Assembly (NCBI RefSeq): GCF_002900965.1
Contig: NZ_PJOM01000001.1
Location: forward strand, 434,001-498,000
Direction: 5' to 3'
DNA from: Pseudotabrizicola formosa
GTDB lineage: Bacteria; Pseudomonadota; Alphaproteobacteria; Rhodobacterales; Rhodobacteraceae
DNA: 64,000 nucleotides
Both the position numbers and the translations under genes were made by a program. Below the pieces are notes generated by a model, which did not search any database, was not told where the DNA came from, and saw only the letters and a list, made by a program, of their open reading frames with translations. Each line of letters starts with the position of its first letter. Position 1 is the stretch's first letter. Positions 37,079 through 46,915 of this stretch are shown piece by piece.

Positions 37079-37348
37079 TTGGTGGATAAAACGCTTCATA
37101 TCGTCAATGAAAAGGGCCTTCACGCCCGCGCCAGTGCCAAGTTTGTCGAAGTGGTCGAAGCGCATGAGGCGCAGGCGCAGGTCAGCAAGGACGGCATGAC
37201 GGTGTCGGGCGATTCCATCATGGGCCTTTTGATGTTGGCAGCCTCTCGCGGAACCTCTATTGAGGTGACGACCACGGGGGCCGACGCGGACTCTCTGGCC
37301 GAGGCGCTCAGTGCGCTGGTGGCCAACCGCTTCGGGGAAGAGTACTGA
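37079..37348 (+). CDS. Phosphocarrier protein HPr
   Basis: An 89-residue HPr. With the TTG start, the PTS phosphorylation site is H15 in NEKGLHARASAK and the HprK target is S46 in SGDSIMGLLMLAA, matching canonical numbering. A GTG one codon later is an alternative start. Lying directly after EIIA and near hprK, it would connect PEP-dependent and ATP-dependent phosphorylation to ChvG/ChvI signalling. No sugar permease is in the window. Confidence 0.94.
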   Translation: MVDKTLHIVNEKGLHARASAKFVEVVEAHEAQAQVSKDGMTVSGDSIMGLLMLAASRGTSIEVTTTGADADSLAEALSALVANRFGEEY

Positions 37349-37356
37349 GCCACAAG

Positions 37357-38262
37357 GTGGTGCAGAAAGGCCGACGGATCGTGACCGAACATCCGCAGAT
37401 TGAGACCCATATCCGCCAAGAGGCCCGCCGCGGGCTGCCGGAGCGCCCCTATGACATGCGCCGCCTGTCCTATGCGGGCAGCTTTTCAAACCCGGTCAAG
37501 GCCGGGACGATCCGCGCGATCGAATGGCTGACCGCCAAGATCACCCTGCTGCGGCTGATCCGCGAATTTGAGCGCGCCGGCGCGCCCTTCGGCTCGCCGT
37601 TCTGGCCCAAGGCCCTGCGCCATATGGGCATCCGAATTGATACCCCGCCGGAAGAGGTGGCGCATATCCCGCCGACTGGCCCGGTTGTGGTGGTGTCGAA
37701 CCATCCGCATGGGCTGGTGGATGGGATGATCCTGGCCGAGATCGTGAATCGGGTGCGGTCGGATTTCAAGATCCTGACCCGTTCCTTGCTGACCGGGATA
37801 CCGGAGGTTGAGGAGTTCATGATCCCGGTGCCCTTCCCGCATGAAGAAAACGCGCGCGAGGCGGGGCTGGTGATGCGCAACGAGACGATGGAGCATCTGA
37901 AACGCGGCGGCGTCATCATCCTGTTCCCCGCGGGCAAGGTGGCGATGTCCGAAGGCTTCTTTGGCCCGGCCATCGAGGCGGAATGGAACGTCTTTACCCA
38001 CAAGATGATCCAGCGGTCCGGGGCGACCATTGTGCCGGTGCATTTCACCGGTCAGAACAGCCGGCTGTTCCTGATTGCCAACAAGCTGTCCGATACGCTG
38101 CGGCAGGGCCTGCTGCTGTATGAAATCAAGCGCGCCCTGTTCAAGCCGCAGCGCCCGCATATCGGGGCTGCCATCCCGGCGTCTGAACTGACGAAATGGG
38201 AAGGCAACCCGCGCGGTTTTCTGGCCTGGCTGCGCCAGCACACGCTTGATCTGGGCCGATAG
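37357..38262 (+). CDS. Lysophospholipid acyltransferase family protein
   Basis: A 301-residue acyltransferase of the PlsC/LPLAT superfamily, probably membrane-associated. The catalytic motif is VVVSNHPHGLVDGMILAE, with the NHPxxxxDG form found in the putative-hemolysin branch rather than the strict NHxxxxD of PlsC. VIILFPAGKVAMSEG is the acceptor-binding motif III (FPxG). RSGATIVPVHFTGQNSRLFL is also typical. A later GTG at 37381 is an alternative start. It may acylate a phospholipid or an ornithine-lipid precursor; which one is unclear. Confidence 0.85.
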   Translation: MVQKGRRIVTEHPQIETHIRQEARRGLPERPYDMRRLSYAGSFSNPVKAGTIRAIEWLTAKITLLRLIREFERAGAPFGSPFWPKALRHMGIRIDTPPEEVAHIPPTGPVVVVSNHPHGLVDGMILAEIVNRVRSDFKILTRSLLTGIPEVEEFMIPVPFPHEENAREAGLVMRNETMEHLKRGGVIILFPAGKVAMSEGFFGPAIEAEWNVFTHKMIQRSGATIVPVHFTGQNSRLFLIANKLSDTLRQGLLLYEIKRALFKPQRPHIGAAIPASELTKWEGNPRGFLAWLRQHTLDLGR

Positions 38263-38274
38263 CGGCCCGCGCGC

Positions 38275-39150
38275 TCAGCGGGTCGGCACCGGCGTTTCGC
38301 CGCGATAGTCATAGAACCCGCGCTGGGTCTTGCGGCCCAGCCAGCCCGCCTCGACATATTTGGTCAGCAGCGGGCAGGGGCGGTACTTGGTATCGGCCAG
38401 CCCGTCATGCAGCACGTTCATGATGGCAAGACAGGTGTCCAGCCCGATGAAATCCGCCAGCTCCAGCGGCCCCATCGGATGATTGGCCCCCAGTTTCAGC
38501 GACTCGTCGATCGATTTGACCGAGCCCACCCCTTCATACAGCGTATAGACCGCTTCATTGATCATCGGCATCAGGATGCGGTTGACGATGAAGGCCGGGA
38601 AGTCTTCGGCCGAGGCTGCGGTTTTGCCCAGGCGGCGCACCACCGCATGCATCGCATCCCAGGTTTCCTGATCGGTGGCGATGCCCCGGATCAGTTCGAC
38701 CAGTTGCATCACCGGCACCGGGTTCATGAAATGGAACCCCATGAACTTTTCCGGCCGGTCCGTGCGGCTGGCCAATCGGGTGATCGAAATCGAAGAGGTG
38801 TTCGAGGTCAGAATCGTATGGGGCTTGAGATGCGGCAACAGGTCTTCGAAAATCGCCTGTTTGACGGTTTCGCGCTCGGTCGCGGCTTCGATGATCAGAT
38901 CACAGGGGCCGACTTCGGCCAAGACCAGCGTGGTCTTGATTCGCGCCATGGCGGCGGCCTTGTCTTCGGCGCTGACCTTGCCGCGCGTGACCTGGCGTTC
39001 GATATTGCGGTCGATGATCGAAATGGCATTGGTCAGGGCCGCTTCCTTCACATCGGTCAGGATCACATCATAGCCGGCAAGCGCAAAGACATGGGCAATG
39101 CCATTGCCCATCTGCCCGGCCCCGACCACGCCCACAGTTGATATTTCCAT
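38275..39150 (-). CDS. 3-hydroxybutyryl-CoA dehydrogenase
   Basis: NAD(P)-dependent 3-hydroxyacyl-CoA dehydrogenase of 291 residues. The ATG gives MEISTVGVVGAGQMGNGIAH, the dinucleotide-binding Gly-rich loop. Catalytic His lies in FMGFHFMNPVPVMQLVE, and GDSLKLG-type substrate contacts are seen in DESLKLGANHPMGPLELADFIG broken across two helices. The product interconverts acetoacetyl-CoA and 3-hydroxybutyryl-CoA in PHB metabolism or the entry of the ethylmalonyl-CoA pathway. It lies near etfAB, separated by the DUF6473 gene on the other strand. Confidence 0.93.
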   Translation of the reverse strand: MEISTVGVVGAGQMGNGIAHVFALAGYDVILTDVKEAALTNAISIIDRNIERQVTRGKVSAEDKAAAMARIKTTLVLAEVGPCDLIIEAATERETVKQAIFEDLLPHLKPHTILTSNTSSISITRLASRTDRPEKFMGFHFMNPVPVMQLVELIRGIATDQETWDAMHAVVRRLGKTAASAEDFPAFIVNRILMPMINEAVYTLYEGVGSVKSIDESLKLGANHPMGPLELADFIGLDTCLAIMNVLHDGLADTKYRPCPLLTKYVEAGWLGRKTQRGFYDYRGETPVPTR

Positions 39151-39311
39151 CCCGGATGTCCTTTTCTGCCGTCGGCGCAACCATAGGCGTGGCCTTCGGA
39201 CGGGGCAAGGGCGCTGCGTTGCGGCGCATTTGTCTCAAATCCCACTTTTAGGAGGTTGGTAACGGAAAGCTGCAAATGTGCCCGCGGGTGTCTAAAACTT
39301 TGGTGGGTGTG

Positions 39312-40139
39312 ATGACGTATGAATATACGGGCGGCGGGTCGCTCGACTACTACCTATGCCGGTACGGCGACTCCCGCGTCGCGTTCCGTGGTCCTCGGCG
39401 TGATCTGGACCGGCCCTATGTGGTCATGGTGGGGGGCACGGAAACCTTTGGGAAATTCGTGCCCGAACCCTTCCCGGCATTGGTTGAAGCGGCAACCGGG
39501 CTGCGGGTGGTCAATCTTGGCGTCGTCAATGCCGGGCTTGATCTGTACCTCAAAGATCCCAGCGTGCTCGACATCGCGGCGCGGGCGCAGGTGGCGGTGA
39601 TTCAGATCGTCGGCGCGCAGAACCTCAGCAATCGGTTCTACACGGTGCACGCCCGGCGCAACGACCGGTTTCTGTTTGCGTCACACGCGCTGCGCGATCT
39701 TTACGGGGACGTGGATTTCACCGACTTCAGTTTTACCCGGCACATGCTGCACACGCTGCAAGCCCTTTCGGCCGACCGGTTCGAGGTGCTGGCCGAAGAG
39801 CTGCGCACGGCCTGGGTGGCCCGGATGAAGACGTTGCTTGCCTTGCTGCCCTGCCCGACCATCCTGTTGTGGGTGGGTGCTACCCCGCCGCCCATGCCGG
39901 GGCGGAGGTCGGATCTGGTGCAGAATCCGCTGCTGGTCGATGCCGAAATGGTCGCTGCCCTGCGCGCGCGGGCCACCTGCTATGTTGAAATCCTGCCGTC
40001 GCCGGAGGCTCTGGCATGCGGTACGGCCGGCATGGCCTTCGGGCCGCTGGACCAGCCGGTGGCACAGCTGCTGCCGGGTCCGGCCGTTCATCGCCAGATC
40101 GCCGATCAGCTTGGGCCAGAGCTGTTGCGGTTGCTGTAA
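39312..40139 (+). CDS. DUF6473 family protein
   Basis: About 275 residues, starting MTYEYTGGGSLDYYLCRYG. The sequence RVAFRGPRRDL, YVVMVGGTETFGKFV and VVNLGVVNAGLDLYL resembles a group common in Rhodobacterales (DUF6473) with a GDSL-like or sulfotransferase-like look. No signal peptide is present. An ATG 12 codons upstream has a better ribosome-binding site (GGAAAG) and may be the true start. The function is unknown. A perfect 10-bp hairpin terminates it. Confidence 0.75.
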   Translation: MTYEYTGGGSLDYYLCRYGDSRVAFRGPRRDLDRPYVVMVGGTETFGKFVPEPFPALVEAATGLRVVNLGVVNAGLDLYLKDPSVLDIAARAQVAVIQIVGAQNLSNRFYTVHARRNDRFLFASHALRDLYGDVDFTDFSFTRHMLHTLQALSADRFEVLAEELRTAWVARMKTLLALLPCPTILLWVGATPPPMPGRRSDLVQNPLLVDAEMVAALRARATCYVEILPSPEALACGTAGMAFGPLDQPVAQLLPGPAVHRQIADQLGPELLRLL

Positions 40140-40145
40140 ATGCAA

Positions 40146-40169
40146 ACGGGCACCCAAAGGGGTGCCCGT
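40146..40169. terminator. Bidirectional terminator between DUF6473 gene and etfA
   Basis: Perfect 10-bp stem ACGGGCACCC / GGGTGCCCGT around an AAAG loop, between convergent stops. Confidence 0.8.
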
Positions 40170-40192
40170 CCTCGATGCGCCGTGTCAGAGCC

Positions 40193-41116
40193 TTAGAGCT
40201 TCTCGGTCAGTTCCGGCACGAGGGTGAACAGATCGCCGACCAGACCATAATCGGCCACCTGGAAGATCGGGGCTTCTTCGTCCTTGTTGATCGCGACGAT
40301 CACCTTGCTGTCCTTCATCCCGGCCAGGTGCTGGATGGCGCCGGAGATTCCGACCGCGACATAGAGCTTGGGTGCCACAACCTTGCCGGTTTGCCCGACC
40401 TGCCAGTCGTTTGGCGCATAGCCCGAATCAACGGCGGCCCGGCTTGCCCCCACGGCCGCGCCCAGCTTGTCCGCCAGCCCTTCGATCAGCTTGAAGTCCT
40501 CTTCCGACCCGACGCCACGCCCGCCCGACACCACAATGCCTGCACTGGTCAGGTCTGGCCGGTCGCTGGAGGCCACCTTGTCTTCTACCCAGGACGACAG
40601 GGCTTCGACAGGGCCGGTCACCGGTTCTACCGCGACCGAGCCACCCGAGCCCACGCCGGTAAAGTTGGCGGTGCGGATGGTCATCACCTTGGTCGCGTCA
40701 GACGATTTTACCGTCTGGATGGCGTTGCCGGCATAGATCGGGCGTTCAAAGGTGTCGGCATCGATCACAGCCGTCACATCCGACAGCACCATCACGTCCA
40801 GCAGCGCTGCCACGCGCGGCATCACATTCTTGCAAAACGCGGTCGAGGCCCCGGCAATGTGGGAATAATCCCCGGCCAAAGACACGATCAGCGCGGCGGT
40901 GGATTCCGCCAGACCATGTTCATAGGCGGCGTCAGCGGCAAACAGCACACGCGCCACACCATCCAGCTTGGCAGCCTCGGCCGCAGCAGACTCGCCGCCC
41001 TGGCCCGCGACCAGAATATGCACATCGCCGAGCGGCTTTACCGCCGTGACGGTCTTGGCCACCGCATCGGTGGCCAGTTGTCCGTCATTCACATCGGCCA
41101 GAAGGAGAACAGCCAT
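40193..41116 (-). CDS. etfA: Electron transfer flavoprotein alpha subunit
   Basis: FAD-binding subunit of ETF, 307 residues. The C-terminal FAD domain is clear: [21 protein letters not shown] split by a helix, [35 protein letters not shown] and the signature [24 protein letters not shown] passes electrons from acyl-CoA dehydrogenases such as Mcd to ETF-quinone oxidoreductase. The ATG shares one base with the etfB stop, so the subunits are co-translated. Confidence 0.97.
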   Translation of the reverse strand: MAVLLLADVNDGQLATDAVAKTVTAVKPLGDVHILVAGQGGESAAAEAAKLDGVARVLFAADAAYEHGLAESTAALIVSLAGDYSHIAGASTAFCKNVMPRVAALLDVMVLSDVTAVIDADTFERPIYAGNAIQTVKSSDATKVMTIRTANFTGVGSGGSVAVEPVTGPVEALSSWVEDKVASSDRPDLTSAGIVVSGGRGVGSEEDFKLIEGLADKLGAAVGASRAAVDSGYAPNDWQVGQTGKVVAPKLYVAVGISGAIQHLAGMKDSKVIVAINKDEEAPIFQVADYGLVGDLFTLVPELTEKL

Positions 41117-41877
41117 CAGATCACCCCCGCTTCATCTTTGAGTTTTGCAATCAGCTCGTCGACCGAGCCCACCTTGATCCCGGCCTTGCGGCCTGCGGGT
41201 TCCACCGTTTTGAGCACCGACAGACGTGGGGCGACGTCCACGCCGTAATCGGCGGGGGTCTTGGCGGCCAGAGGCTTGGCCTTGGCCTTCATGATATTGG
41301 GCAGGCTGGCATAGCGCGGTTCGTTCAGGCGCAGATCCACCGTGACGATGGTTGGCATCTTCACCGAAATCGTCTGCAAGCCGCCGTCAACCTCGCGCGT
41401 CACCTTTGCGGTGTCGCCGTCAATCACCAGCTCACTGGCGAATGTCGCCTGCGACCAGCCCAGCAGGGCCGAAAGCATCTGCCCGGTGGCATTCATGTCA
41501 TTGTCGATGGCCTGCTTGCCGCAGAGCACCAGCCCGGGGGCTTCTTCCTTGACCACCGCCGCCAGCAATTTGGCCACGGCCAGCGGCTCGATGTCGGTCT
41601 GCACGCTATCGGTCGCCTCGATCAGAATGGCGCGGTCCGCCCCCATGGCCAGCGCGGTGCGCAGCGTTTCCTGGCTTTGCTTGACCCCGATCGACACCAC
41701 GACAACCTCGGTCGCGACGCCTTTTTCCTTCAGACGGATCGCCTCTTCGACGGCGATCTCGTCGAAGGGGTTCATCGACATCTTCACATTGGCCAGATCG
41801 ACACCGCTCCCGTCCGCTTTGACGCGCACTTTCACGTTGTAGTCGATCACACGTTTGACGGGCACCAGCACCTTCAT
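41116..41877 (-). CDS. etfB: Electron transfer flavoprotein beta subunit
   Basis: ETF beta, 253 residues, binding AMP. Begins [19 protein letters not shown]; the family signature includes [36 protein letters not shown] and [17 protein letters not shown]. It is the first gene of etfBA, with an AGGAGA ribosome-binding site seven bases before the ATG. The adenosyltransferase gene lies upstream on the same strand with a 115-bp gap, which may hold the promoter. Confidence 0.97.
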   Translation of the reverse strand: MKVLVPVKRVIDYNVKVRVKADGSGVDLANVKMSMNPFDEIAVEEAIRLKEKGVATEVVVVSIGVKQSQETLRTALAMGADRAILIEATDSVQTDIEPLAVAKLLAAVVKEEAPGLVLCGKQAIDNDMNATGQMLSALLGWSQATFASELVIDGDTAKVTREVDGGLQTISVKMPTIVTVDLRLNEPRYASLPNIMKAKAKPLAAKTPADYGVDVAPRLSVLKTVEPAGRKAGIKVGSVDELIAKLKDEAGVI

Positions 41878-41992
41878 CGACGCAAATCTCCTATAGGTTC
41901 AAGCTCTCTGCCCCGGTAAGTAGCGGGTCTGGACCCTGCGCGACAGTGCAAAATCGACGCGCTCCCCTCCGGGAACGCCACGTTTTCCCGGT

Positions 41993-42565
41993 TCAGCGGG
42001 TCAGACCCGGCACCCACAGCACATCGGCTTTGCCATCGTCATTGGCAATGCGCCCTGCCACAAAGAACCAGTCCGACAGCCGGTTGAGATACTTTACCGC
42101 TTCGGCATTCACCTCTTCCAGGGTGCCCAGTTCCACCACAAGCCGCTCGGCCCGGCGACAGACGGTGCGGCACAGGTGCAACTGTGCGGCCAAGGCACTG
42201 CCGCCGGGCAGGATAAAGCTGCGCAGCGGGGTCAGGCGGGCGTTCCAGGCATCAATCTCATGTTCCAGCCGGGTGACCTGGCTCTCGACCATGCGCAGCG
42301 GTGTGTAGGACAGGTCCTTGTCCTTGTGCATGTCAGGCGTGCACAGGTCGGCCCCCAGATCGAACAGATCGTTGGAAATCCGGGCCAGCGCCGCGTCCAT
42401 TTCAGGATCGGCGTGCAGGCGGGCAAGGCCCACTGTGGCATTGGTTTCGTCCACCGTGCCATAGGCCGAGACCCGCAGGCTGTGCTTGGCCACCCGCGCG
42501 CCATTGCCCAGCGCCGTTTCCCCGGCATCCCCGGTCTTTGTGTAGATTTTCGACAGAACGACCAA
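41993..42565 (-). CDS. Cob(I)alamin adenosyltransferase, PduO type
   Basis: ATP:cob(I)alamin adenosyltransferase of 190 residues, making adenosylcobalamin. The ATP-binding N-terminus is IYTKTGDAGETALGNG, then VSAYGTVDETNA, followed by the helical core with CRTVCRRAERLVVEL and YLNRLSDWFFVAGR. The start is TTG. AdoCbl is the cofactor of ethylmalonyl-CoA and methylmalonyl-CoA mutases, so the gene supports the same pathway as mcd. A small membrane-protein gene lies directly upstream. Confidence 0.94.
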   Translation of the reverse strand: MVVLSKIYTKTGDAGETALGNGARVAKHSLRVSAYGTVDETNATVGLARLHADPEMDAALARISNDLFDLGADLCTPDMHKDKDLSYTPLRMVESQVTRLEHEIDAWNARLTPLRSFILPGGSALAAQLHLCRTVCRRAERLVVELGTLEEVNAEAVKYLNRLSDWFFVAGRIANDDGKADVLWVPGLTR

Positions 42566-42568
42566 GGC

Positions 42569-42775
42569 TTAGCTCCCTTTGCTGCGCAGATAGGCGAAGC
42601 CGACAATCAGCAGAACCGCCAGCGCCTGGGCCGCGATGCGGTAGCGCATCAGGCGGTTGGCATGTTTGCGGTTGAAGTCGCCGCCTTTGGCAAAGCCTCC
42701 GATTCCGATCATCAGAATGATCAGAACCCCAAGGCTGGCAACGGCAGCCAGAATGAACAGCGGATCATCAAGCAT
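42569..42775 (-). CDS. HIG1-like twin-transmembrane small protein
   Basis: A 68-residue protein with two hydrophobic helices (FILAAVASLGVLIILMIGIG and IAAQALAVLLIVGFAYL) joined by the polar loop GGDFNRKHANRLMRYR. This matches the bacterial twin-transmembrane group related to mitochondrial HIG1, where RxxxNxLMRxRV-type loops are conserved. Some HIG1 proteins associate with cytochrome oxidase; that role here is speculative. It precedes the adenosyltransferase gene by three bases. Confidence 0.8.
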   Translation of the reverse strand: MLDDPLFILAAVASLGVLIILMIGIGGFAKGGDFNRKHANRLMRYRIAAQALAVLLIVGFAYLRSKGS

Positions 42776-42955
42776 GGGTATCCCCTTCCTGTCCGCATGA
42801 CTTAGGCGGCAATCGCGCAAAAGCGAAGGCCAATTTTGCACGCGCAGGCACGCGCGGGGGATCGGTCTTCGCAGCGGCGCGCGCCGCATTCCGTGGCAAC
42901 GCCGCCGAGCGGGGGCTCGATGCCCCCCGAGGTGGCCCCTGTTGCGGCGGTCCTG

Positions 42956-43780
42956 TCAGCCTTTGGCGATCAGCCAGTCCAGCGTGCGCGTCGGCAGAAC
43001 CCGGCGCAGGAAGCCCATCAGATGGGTCGGCGTTGTGACATAATAGCGCGCCCGGGGCCGGGGGCTTTCCAGCGCGTGGATCAGCTTTTTGGTCACCGCA
43101 CTGGCGGGCAGTTCAAACCGGTCCGGGCCGCGGTCTTCATACAGGCGCCCGCGCAGGCCGGCGTATTCGGCGGCGCGCGCCGAGTTTTCCCAGTCGATCC
43201 ACTTTTCGAAATGCGCAATCGCATTGGCGCGGATGTGGCTGGTCACCGGTCCGGGTTCGATCAGGCTGATCGAGATGCCGGTGCCCTGCATTTCGATGCG
43301 CAGCACATCGGTCAGCCCTTCCAGGGCGAATTTGGTCGAAACATAGGCCCCGCGCCATTTGATCCCGACCAGACCCAGCACCGACGAGCAGTTCACGATC
43401 CGCCCATGCCCTTGCGCCCGCATCACCGGAATCACCCGGCGGGTCAGGTCATGGGGGCCGAACAGATTGGTCTCGAAGATCTCGCGCAGCGCGCCGCGCG
43501 GCAGGTCTTCCACCGCGCCGGGGCAGGCAAAGGCGCCGTTGTTGTACAGCGCGTCCAATGTACCGCCGGTCGCGTCCAGCACCTGCGCCAGGGCCGTCTC
43601 GATGCTGGCCTCATCGGCATAGTCGAGCCGGGGGCTGTCAAACCCTTCGGCGCGCAAAAGGTCGCAATCGGCCTGTTGGCGACAACTGGCAAAGACCCGC
43701 CAGCCGCGTGCCCGCAAGCCCCGCGCTGCATCCAGCCCGATGCCCGAGGAACATCCTGTGATAAGAATTGACTGTGCCAT
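42956..43780 (-). CDS. SDR family oxidoreductase
   Basis: Classical short-chain dehydrogenase of 274 residues. The cofactor loop is ITGCSSGIG (residues 7-15), and the stabilising motif appears as LYNNGAF (NNG rather than NNAG). The active site has Ser in IVNCSSVLGLVG and Tyr/Lys in GAYVSTKFALEG. The C-terminal basic portion could touch the membrane. The substrate is unknown. Clear fold assignment, with no context clue. Confidence 0.9.
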   Translation of the reverse strand: MAQSILITGCSSGIGLDAARGLRARGWRVFASCRQQADCDLLRAEGFDSPRLDYADEASIETALAQVLDATGGTLDALYNNGAFACPGAVEDLPRGALREIFETNLFGPHDLTRRVIPVMRAQGHGRIVNCSSVLGLVGIKWRGAYVSTKFALEGLTDVLRIEMQGTGISISLIEPGPVTSHIRANAIAHFEKWIDWENSARAAEYAGLRGRLYEDRGPDRFELPASAVTKKLIHALESPRPRARYYVTTPTHLMGFLRRVLPTRTLDWLIAKG

Positions 43781-43871
43781 GCTCTGCCCGTTCGTTTTTT
43801 TTCCTGCTTAGGATGAAACGACGGGGCAGCAAAGCGGTAATGCGGATAGGTTTGGCGGATGGCTCCAGGGC

Positions 43872-44414
43872 TCAGGGCGCGCTGTCGCTCAGGAAGGACA
43901 TCGACATGAAGCCGTCGATGCCATCGCCTTCCATGCGGACGCGGGCCCAGCCATTGTCTTCCATTGCCACCACGGTGACGGCCTCGCCGCGCGTCAGCCG
44001 GCCCAGAACCTCATTGCGAGTTGACGGTCCGCTGCGCACATTGACCGACCGGCCGGTTACATACCACAGCTTGCCGTCGGTCGCGGAAGGGGTGGTCGCA
44101 GCGTCGCTGCGGGCCTGAACGGCGCGTGGCTGCATGATCGGTTGAGATGTCCCGAAGGTCACCGGAATGACGGCCGCATCAGAAGGGGCAGGGGTCTGGG
44201 GCGGGAGCGTCGCCGGTTCGGCAAAGGCGGCCCCTGTGGCTGAGGGCCTGTTGACCCTCTCCTCGGTTGCCATCGCTTCGCTTGGCGCTGCGACATCCCG
44301 CGCTGGAGCGCGCGCTGCCTCTGCCAGGCCAAAGCGCATTTGCCCCTTGTCCTGCCCCCCGATCTGAAGGGTCAGATACAACCCCGCACACAACACCAGC
44401 AGCATTCGGATCAT
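43872..44414 (-). CDS. SH3-domain exported protein
   Basis: About 180 residues. An N-terminal hydrophobic helix (MIRMLLVLCAGLYLTLQIGG) serves as signal peptide or anchor, followed by an Ala/Pro/Thr-rich linker of about 90 residues. A C-terminal bacterial SH3 domain reads WYVTGRSVNVRSGPSTRN, EVLGRLTRGEAVTVV and GWARVRMEG. Such domains often bind cell-wall peptides in the periplasm. An ATG nine codons upstream is an alternative start. It is divergent from parC. Confidence 0.83.
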   Translation of the reverse strand: MIRMLLVLCAGLYLTLQIGGQDKGQMRFGLAEAARAPARDVAAPSEAMATEERVNRPSATGAAFAEPATLPPQTPAPSDAAVIPVTFGTSQPIMQPRAVQARSDAATTPSATDGKLWYVTGRSVNVRSGPSTRNEVLGRLTRGEAVTVVAMEDNGWARVRMEGDGIDGFMSMSFLSDSAP

Positions 44415-44611
44415 TCGGGCACCTGAGACTTGAGCATTCAAAATTCGATATGGGGCCTGCGTTCACGCCCCTGTCACACGGTATCAACCCGCCGTGATGC
44501 AAGTGGTTCCCCATGGTGCGGACAGTTTGAAAACTTTTGGCCTCAAACCCGCGTCATGCTCGTCCGCATTTCGGTCTGGACCGGCAGCGCCCTGCAGATT
44601 ACACCACCCCC

Positions 44612-46915
44612 ATGTCAGACAATACCGATCCGCCCAAGACCGAACCTGTCGAATTGGCCGAGCCTCTGAGCCGGGCCATTGGCGAACGGTATCTGACCTA
44701 TGCGTTGTCCACCATCATGCACCGCGCGCTGCCCGATGCGCGTGACGGGCTGAAACCGGTGCACCGCCGAATCCTGTTTGCCATGCGTGAGTTGCGCCTG
44801 TCGGCCACATCCGCCTTCCGCAAATCGGCCAAGATCGCCGGCGATGTGATGGGCAACTATCACCCGCATGGCGACGCCGCCATTTATGACGCGATGGCGC
44901 GTCTGGCGCAGGATTTCAACGTCCGCTATCCGCTGGTCGACGGGCAGGGCAACTTTGGCAATATTGACGGCGATAACCCCGCCGCCAGCCGCTATACCGA
45001 AGCCCGCCTGACCGCGATTGCGGAAACGCTGATGGAGGGGCTGACCGAAAACGCGGTCGATTACCGGCCCAATTATGACGGCACGCTGGAAGAGCCGGTG
45101 GTCATGCCCGCCGCCTTTCCGAACCTGCTGGCCAACGGGTCCAGCGGCATTGCGGTCGGCATGGCCACCAATATTCCGCCGCATAACCTGGATGAGCTGA
45201 TCGAAGGCTGCCACGCCATGCTGCGCAACCCCGAGATCACCACCGCAGAGCTTGTCGATCTGATTCCCGGGCCGGATTTTCCCACCGGCGGCATCATGGT
45301 GGAACCCCGTTCCGTGATGCTTGATGCCTATGAAACCGGGCGCGGCTCGTTCCGCACCCGGGCCAAATGGCAGGTCGAGGATCTGGGCCGCGGCACCTGG
45401 CAGATCGTTGTCACCGAGATCCCCTATCAGGTCGCCAAATCCAAGCTGATCGAAAAGCTGGCCGAGCTGATCCAGACCAAGAAGATTCCGCTTCTGGCCG
45501 ATGTGCGCGACGAATCCGCCGAAGATGTCCGCATCGTGCTGGAGCCGCGCGCCAAGACAGTGGACCCCGAGGTGCTGATGGGCACGCTGTTCCGCAATTC
45601 CGATCTGGAAACCCGGTTCAGCCTGAACATGAACGTGCTGATCGACGGCAAGGTGCCAAAGGTCTGCAGCCTGAAAGAGGTGCTGCGCGCCTTTCTGGAC
45701 CACCGCCGCGATGTGCTGCGCCGCCGCTCGCTGCACCGGATGGAAAAGATCGACCACCGGCTGGAGATTCTCGAAGGCTTCATCATCACCTTCCTGAACC
45801 TTGACCGGGTGATCGACATCATCCGCTATGACGCCGATCCCAAAGCCGCCCTGATGCGTGAAGACTGGGGCAAGCCCCATGCCCGGGCGCCTTCGGAAAA
45901 GGATTACACCCCGCCCGCTGCGGGTGAGGGGGAATTGACCGAGGTTCAGGCCGAAGCCATCCTCAACATGCGGCTGCGGTCCTTGCGCAAGCTGGAAGAG
46001 ATGGAGCTGATTGCCGAACGCGATGCCCTGATGAAGGAACGCGCCGGGCTGGCCGATCTGCTGGAAAGCGACCGTCTGCAATGGAAGCAGATCGGCATCG
46101 AGTTGGACGCCATCCGCAAGCAATTCGGCAAAGGCACCAAACTTGGCGCCCGCCGCACCGCCTTTGCCGAGGCGGGGGTGATCGAGGATGTGCCCTATGA
46201 GGCAATGATCGAACGTGAACCGATCACCGTGATCTGTTCAAAAATGGGCTGGATCCGGGCCTTGAAGGGCCATGTCGATCTGACCGCCGAGCAGAAGTTC
46301 AAGGACGGCGACGGTCCGCGCTTTGCCTTCCACGCGGAAACCACCGACAAGATCCTGCTGATCGCCGCCAATGGCCGGTTCTACACGCTGATCGGGGCCA
46401 ACCTGCCCGGCGGGCGTGGCATGGGCGAACCTGTCCGGCTGATGGTTGATCTGCCCAATGATGCCGAAATTGTCTCTCTGACGATCTTCCAGCCGGGGCA
46501 GAAACTGCTGGTCGCCTCTTCTGCCGGGGACGGGTTCATCGTGCCATCGGAAGAGGTGCTGGCCCAGACCCGCGCCGGCAAACAGGTGCTGACGGTGCGC
46601 GAGGGTGTGACGACGGCCGTGGTGACCGTGGCGCGCGGCGACCATGTGGCCGTGGTTGGCGAAAACCGCAAAGTGCTGGTCTTCCCGCTGTCCGAGTTGC
46701 CGGAAATGGCACGGGGCAAGGGCGTGCGGCTGCAAAAGTACAAGGATGGCGGCTTGTCCGATGCCATCACCTTCACGCTGGCCGATGGGCTGACATGGAA
46801 AGACCCGGCCGGACGCACCCGCAGCGAACCTGATCTGGCCGAATGGCTGGGCCCCCGCGCCGGGGCTGGCAAGATGGCGCCGCGGGGCTTCCCGCGCGAC
46901 AACAAATTCAGCTGA
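44612..46915 (+). CDS. parC: DNA topoisomerase IV subunit A
   Basis: Breakage-reunion subunit of topoisomerase IV, 767 residues, which unlinks daughter chromosomes. Conserved regions are [37 protein letters not shown] and the active-site Tyr128 in [12 protein letters not shown]. The quinolone-resistance region includes [19 protein letters not shown] with Ser/Ala positions that cannot be interpreted without references. A beta-pinwheel C-terminal domain follows residue 500. The start chosen is MSDNTDPP; upstream codons are not conserved. Confidence 0.96.
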   Translation: MSDNTDPPKTEPVELAEPLSRAIGERYLTYALSTIMHRALPDARDGLKPVHRRILFAMRELRLSATSAFRKSAKIAGDVMGNYHPHGDAAIYDAMARLAQDFNVRYPLVDGQGNFGNIDGDNPAASRYTEARLTAIAETLMEGLTENAVDYRPNYDGTLEEPVVMPAAFPNLLANGSSGIAVGMATNIPPHNLDELIEGCHAMLRNPEITTAELVDLIPGPDFPTGGIMVEPRSVMLDAYETGRGSFRTRAKWQVEDLGRGTWQIVVTEIPYQVAKSKLIEKLAELIQTKKIPLLADVRDESAEDVRIVLEPRAKTVDPEVLMGTLFRNSDLETRFSLNMNVLIDGKVPKVCSLKEVLRAFLDHRRDVLRRRSLHRMEKIDHRLEILEGFIITFLNLDRVIDIIRYDADPKAALMREDWGKPHARAPSEKDYTPPAAGEGELTEVQAEAILNMRLRSLRKLEEMELIAERDALMKERAGLADLLESDRLQWKQIGIELDAIRKQFGKGTKLGARRTAFAEAGVIEDVPYEAMIEREPITVICSKMGWIRALKGHVDLTAEQKFKDGDGPRFAFHAETTDKILLIAANGRFYTLIGANLPGGRGMGEPVRLMVDLPNDAEIVSLTIFQPGQKLLVASSAGDGFIVPSEEVLAQTRAGKQVLTVREGVTTAVVTVARGDHVAVVGENRKVLVFPLSELPEMARGKGVRLQKYKDGGLSDAITFTLADGLTWKDPAGRTRSEPDLAEWLGPRAGAGKMAPRGFPRDNKFS

